Shown here piece by piece: positions 60,601 to 64,000 of a stretch of 64,000 bases of DNA; within the stretch, counting starts at the first letter, position 1; every line of letters starts with the position of its first letter. The notes under the pieces were generated by a model, which made no database searches, was not told the origin of the DNA, and saw nothing but the letters and a program-made list of their open reading frames with translations. Position numbers and translations under genes: made by a program. This DNA is from Micrasema longulum (lineage: Eukaryota; Arthropoda; Insecta; Trichoptera; Brachycentridae), in assembly GCA_022494885.1 (NCBI GenBank), contig JAGVSM010003561.1, positions 1 to 64,000 of the forward strand, in the 5' to 3' direction.

Positions 60601-63368
60601 TGTAATAATTTAAGGATTGCTAAATTGAGATAAGATATATTGTTGATTTTGAAACAAACATGTTTTACTTAGGCTAGTTTATCAACACAATTTTTTCTTG
60701 TCGTATTTTTTTTACATATTATAATAATGCACAACTGTAGAAAACTGTCATCAATTATTTATTAAAAAAACATAAATAATACTATTAAGCTTTTTTTATG
60801 GGACAAATCAGTACTAAAATTAGATTTCAAAACAAGGTTGATTTACTTTATAAAAGCTATTTTTGTAAAGAATATCTAATAAACTCCAGCGAACAAACTA
60901 ACCACTTGCTCGCATTTAAGGGTATTAATAAAACATAAATAATTTATTTATTTATTGACGGCCGTAGCCAAGTTGTACACATTGTATTAACATAGTTAAA
61001 AAGTAAAGAAACATATTAAGTTTATAAATCTTACATGCATATCATGATGTACACATGGGTACATTATGCGTGTTGTAAACATTAGTATAAATAAATTGAA
61101 TTTTACATATTTATAAACGGATTGAATTTTTGGTTCATCGGTCGTTGTAATGTCAGTAGTACCTATTTCCTATGTGCAACTGAATTCTCAATGTAAATAG
61201 TACCTATAGATTCATAAAATAATATTAATATAATATCTAATAACACCTGCATTGGGCAATGACTGATTTACAGAAACAGAAAGGAACAAAGGAGTCAGTA
61301 GAGGCATGTATGTACCTTCTACAGATACAGAGCATGTAGGTAGTTAGTTAGTTACGGTACGGAGATTAGAATACAATCGTAGCCAATGAATGAAGATACA
61401 TTTAGTTCAGCGCTCTTCTTGTTCGCAAACTAGATGACCGAGATGTGAGATACGTGGCTTTAGTTCAATATTTCCGACCTTGTCAGTAAGACCTGATCAT
61501 TTGTGAGAAACACACCTCTAATTAATATGGGATTTTTGTTTTATTCAGACATTATCATACTATTGAAACTTTTTTACGATAACATTGCTTTTTCCTTTCC
61601 AGGTTAAGATAGAAGTCGCGGATATAGAGGAAGATGATATCTCAAGTAATTCAATTTATTGTATTTTTACATACAGTCGAACTTGGTTATTACCAGGAAG
61701 ATGGGACCAACTGAATTTGCTCGTTACAAGCATTACTCGTTTTACCAGAGAAAGGTTTTTTTTAAATCCAATCGCCATTGCATATTATCACTAAGTAAAC
61801 AAATAAATATACATATAGTTCATAAAGATAATTTAAAAAATAAAACCATCAAGGAAAGTTATAATAAATGCCTACAAACATACTACATTTTAAATTTGAA
61901 ATGCAGATAAATAAACATATTTTTCCACAATATTTACACAGTGGATAAGAAAAAAAATTCCACACCACAAGATTTTTCGCAGCATATTTTATTTCTCAAA
62001 TAATTGCCACTCACTCACCAATTGAGGGACACTTCCTCTTATTAGTAGACATGTTTAGATTTTAAGGGTTAGCTTTTAACTGATCTGACATCACACACTC
62101 CTAATGTTTATTGTGCATTGACCATAGAACATTAAAAAAAACGTAAAAACCCCCAAAATAAAGATGTCATTAATAAACTACAAAAGAAGTTGTAAATTGT
62201 AATGTAGTGCCCAGTGGCATCGGCCCTAAGTTAGCCGCCCGTTTAGATTTTATTTCTCAGGTTCTTGTTTTAAAAATTATGTTTTTAAACAGTCAAAGAG
62301 TTTTCGCTCAACTGCTGACAATATTTTTGTTCGGTAAGTCCGAGCAGTAGCTTGTATGTATGGAAAAAACCATAAACTAAAATGTCGATGAATGTTTCCT
62401 TGTTACATCTGAGAACTCCCTCTCGCCGTGATCGTTATAACCAAGTTCGACTGTATATATATATATATATTTTAGTTTTTACATTCAAAGTAAAAATACT
62501 TAATACATTTCTGTTATTTTTAGATTCATTATTTGACGATGGTCTAGATTATCCGATAAGTGACCTTTTACCTAAGAAGTCTCGGAAAAAAAAACTTAAA
62601 TCGTCCAAAAAAAAGAAAACAAGACTAAATCATTCTCTAGATTCAGAATCCAAGACAAGGTCCTACAAAAAATCAGATCCTAATTTACAGAAATATTTTT
62701 CGTAAGTAAAAAAAAACTGTTTTCTCCCATAGTATATTGTAGTGGTAAACATCTTTAAACCTTATTCATATTAAATGGTGCTTATGGCATTGCATTAGCA
62801 ACATAATCGCTTGGTTGTTCCGAACCAGCTTTTCTCATAAAACATATTTCTAAAATACCTAGGAATATTTATAAAAATTATTAATATATTATATTAAAAT
62901 GATTTTCATTAGGTTGTCTTTAAGTGTTCCAATGCCCATTTAATATGCCGTTTCTTCCCAACAGTTTTTTCAGCACATGTTTTATTTTACAAAATTGTAT
63001 TTAATATAAAAAGTTGAATGTTTTTTTTTCACATGCATATTATTTTACGTCTCGATATACTTAACGTTTCTACCTCTCTAATGGAGCTAGATGGTTGTGT
63101 TTAGAGAGAGAGCATGCTCATTAAATATTCCCAGTGAGCTTATCTATTCATTTTCTCCAATAAACAAAATAAATATCTCGAAACATGGTTTTAGGTTCTC
63201 GTGCTTCGTTTGCCAGAAGGTTTGCGCTAACTGGTTTCGACTCAAATCTCACATTGTTCAGGAGCATAAACAGCAACCCAAAGTGCAGTGTGAGTGTGGT
63301 TGTGTTGTCAGATCCAAGACCGCCATATATCGCCATGTGTCTGGACACAATGATCCCAGCAGTTTCGC
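57641..63368 (+). CDS. ZAD-domain C2H2 zinc-finger protein (5' part)
   Basis: Predicted DNA-binding nuclear regulator; members use the N-terminal ZAD for dimerisation. Exons: 57641-57772, 57854-58075, 61603-61645, 62524-62701, 63195-63368, all GT-AG with matching phases. The last ends in a GTAAGT donor, so the gene continues past the window. The ZAD spans about residues 7-90, with zinc ligands C9/C12 (CRLC) and C56/C59 (CECC). An acidic linker follows. A lysine-rich stretch near 149-165 (KKSRKKKLKSSKKKK) may be a nuclear signal. The first finger is C195-x2-C198-x12-H211-x4-H216; the second starts with an unusual C224-x-C226 and ends H239-x3-H243. The start ATG has a good context (AAAAATGG) but is preceded by two upstream ATGs (57622 and 57634), the second overlapping the main start in another frame. 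More fingers are expected downstream. Confidence 0.85.
58212..58436. repeat. Foldback repeat with 54-bp arms in ZAD-gene intron 2
   Basis: 58212-58265 and 58383-58436 are inverted copies with a few mismatches (AACAAAACCAGTAGC against GCTACTGGTTTTGTT). About 117 bases separate them. It looks like a MITE with unclear ends. Confidence 0.65.
58985..59590 (+). mobile_element. Non-LTR retrotransposon ORF2 C-terminus in ZAD-gene intron 2
   Basis: The frame starts around KIFFSLHSLRRLQKFLPIN and, after one shift near 59070, continues TLVQALLLPILDYADVSM, then LDKLERLQNTCIMYIFGLRK, and ends SLFKSRLKKHLLSLP at 59542. The ILDYAD and LERLQNxC blocks are the standard post-RT region of jockey/CR1-like ORF2. 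The last 200 bases closely match 9950-10165. The 3' untranslated region is C/T-rich. Confidence 0.8.
59941..60095 (-). mobile_element. SINE family A, copy 4 (diverged)
   Basis: Reverse copy with TTTTTTGCACCACAACCGGC, a diverged body and the complement of the B box (GAATCGAGCCCGGAACC). The head is shortened. It is the oldest-looking of the four copies. Confidence 0.7.
60190..60305 (-). mobile_element. tRNA-like SINE head, different from families A and B
   Basis: On the minus strand the run GGGTTGTGGTCCTGTGGCTA, then ACGGACCAAAGGTCTGTGG and TTCGAATCCCAC, looks like a tRNA with A and B boxes. The 5' and 3' ends (CGGGTTG and CAACCCG) can pair. The T-arm does not close properly, so it is more likely a SINE head or pseudo-tRNA than a working gene. 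Confidence 0.45.
60310..61600. other. ZAD-gene intron 2, remaining part
   Basis: AT-rich intron sequence without a recognised exon or element. Confidence 0.4.
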
Positions 63369-63554
63369 GTAAGTACTTTACAAGTCTCAGAAGTAAAACA
63401 ATAGATTATTAAAACAAATTAAAATAAAAAGTTGGTCAAGCAACATTCTATTTACTGATTTTTAAAAAAAAAATAATATTTTATTTATTTCTTAAGTTAG
63501 CTTATATTAAAACTAATATAAACTATTATGTACATTTACATCATCTATATATAT

Positions 63555-64000
63555 TTACATTTTCTTACAGTAACTTATACATTTATTTTTAAATTCTTTC
63601 GGACACTTTTCATTCTTCATACATTCAGGCATCTCATCATACATTTTTAAACCCTTATACATCAAACAATTTTGCGACTCAGCTCTTTTCAATAATGGTA
63701 GTCTTATTTTATCCTTTTGTCTAGTAGCATATTCATGACAATTTTTGTTTAAGACAACTTTATCCTTAAAATATTTTGGTAATTTATCGTGAAAAAATTT
63801 ATGTATAAAAAAATATATATATCAACATATTAAATTTAAGTCTCCTTACAGATAACCATTTTAGTTCATCTCTCATTTTTTTTACATTGCTATATTTATT
63901 TTTCTTAAGAACTATTCTCATCGCTTTATTTTGTAAAATTTCTAGTTTATTTAAATTTCCTTCGTTTGCTAAAAATAATATTGTTGAGCAGTAATCTATA
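63555..64000 (-). mobile_element. Non-LTR retrotransposon ORF2 C-terminus, runs off the window end
   Basis: The minus strand reads IDYCSTILFLANEGNLNKLE, ILQNKAMRIVLKKNKYSNVK and ELKWLSVRRLKFNML. After a shift near 63800 it continues KFFHDKLPKYF and NKNCHEYATRQKDKIRLPL, ending CPKEFKNKCISYCKKM before a TAA at 63555. This is the typical C-terminal third of CR1/jockey-like ORF2. It lies beyond the last visible ZAD-gene donor, so probably in the next intron, antisense. Confidence 0.75.

Noticed and set aside
1..64000. CRISPR arrays, operons, integrons or prophage
   Set aside because: None seen; the window is clearly eukaryotic with spliced genes and retroposons.

Overview
The window is AT-rich eukaryotic DNA from an arthropod, most likely a holometabolous insect and perhaps a lepidopteran. 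The evidence is spliced genes with GT-AG introns, a ZAD-type zinc-finger protein (an arthropod family), an Rca1/Emi1-type APC/C inhibitor, and dense relics of non-LTR retrotransposons, mariner/Tc1/pogo-like transposons, foldback MITEs and tRNA-derived SINEs. The order-level assignment is inference.

Three protein-coding genes can be supported. (1) An acid sphingomyelinase (SMPD1 family) on the + strand, coding from 15503 to 35703 in 11 exons. The first coding exon is a small signal-peptide exon about 9.7 kb upstream of the rest, and the reconstructed protein is 697 aa with all seven metal ligands of the family. (2) An Rca1/Emi1 (FBXO5) orthologue on the - strand, 53706 to 51342, in two coding exons (512 aa), with a DSG degron-like motif, an F-box-like region, a KEN box, a zinc-binding region and a C-terminal Leu-Arg-Arg-Leu tail. 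(3) The 5' part of a ZAD-C2H2 zinc-finger gene on the + strand, from 57641 to at least 63368, which runs out of the window.

Layout: 1-15.4 kb is gene-poor and holds a foldback element, a MITE with perfect TIRs, a ~2.1 kb pogo-like DNA transposon relic with TA flanks, six LINE 3'-end relics and one SINE. 15.5-35.7 kb is the sphingomyelinase gene; its first intron is loaded with SINEs, MITEs, LINE ends and a Tc1 relic. 35.7-51.3 kb is intergenic, with two decayed mariners, more MITEs, SINEs and a 134-bp near-perfect inverted repeat. 51.3-54.1 kb is Rca1. 54.1-57.6 kb is intergenic with a SINE, a LINE relic and an unassigned coding-like relic. 57.6-64 kb is the ZAD gene, with LINE and SINE insertions in its introns and a LINE fragment at the window end.

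The three genes have unrelated roles (lysosomal or secreted lipid hydrolysis, cell-cycle control, transcription), and nothing suggests they act together. I found no CRISPR array, operon, rRNA gene or convincing functional tRNA gene. The more unusual material is in the repeats: several distinct foldback families, a SINE split by a hairpin insertion, a transposon with an iterated 15-bp motif, and a MITE that supplies the first canonical poly(A) signal downstream of the sphingomyelinase stop codon. I did not find a clearly new biological system.
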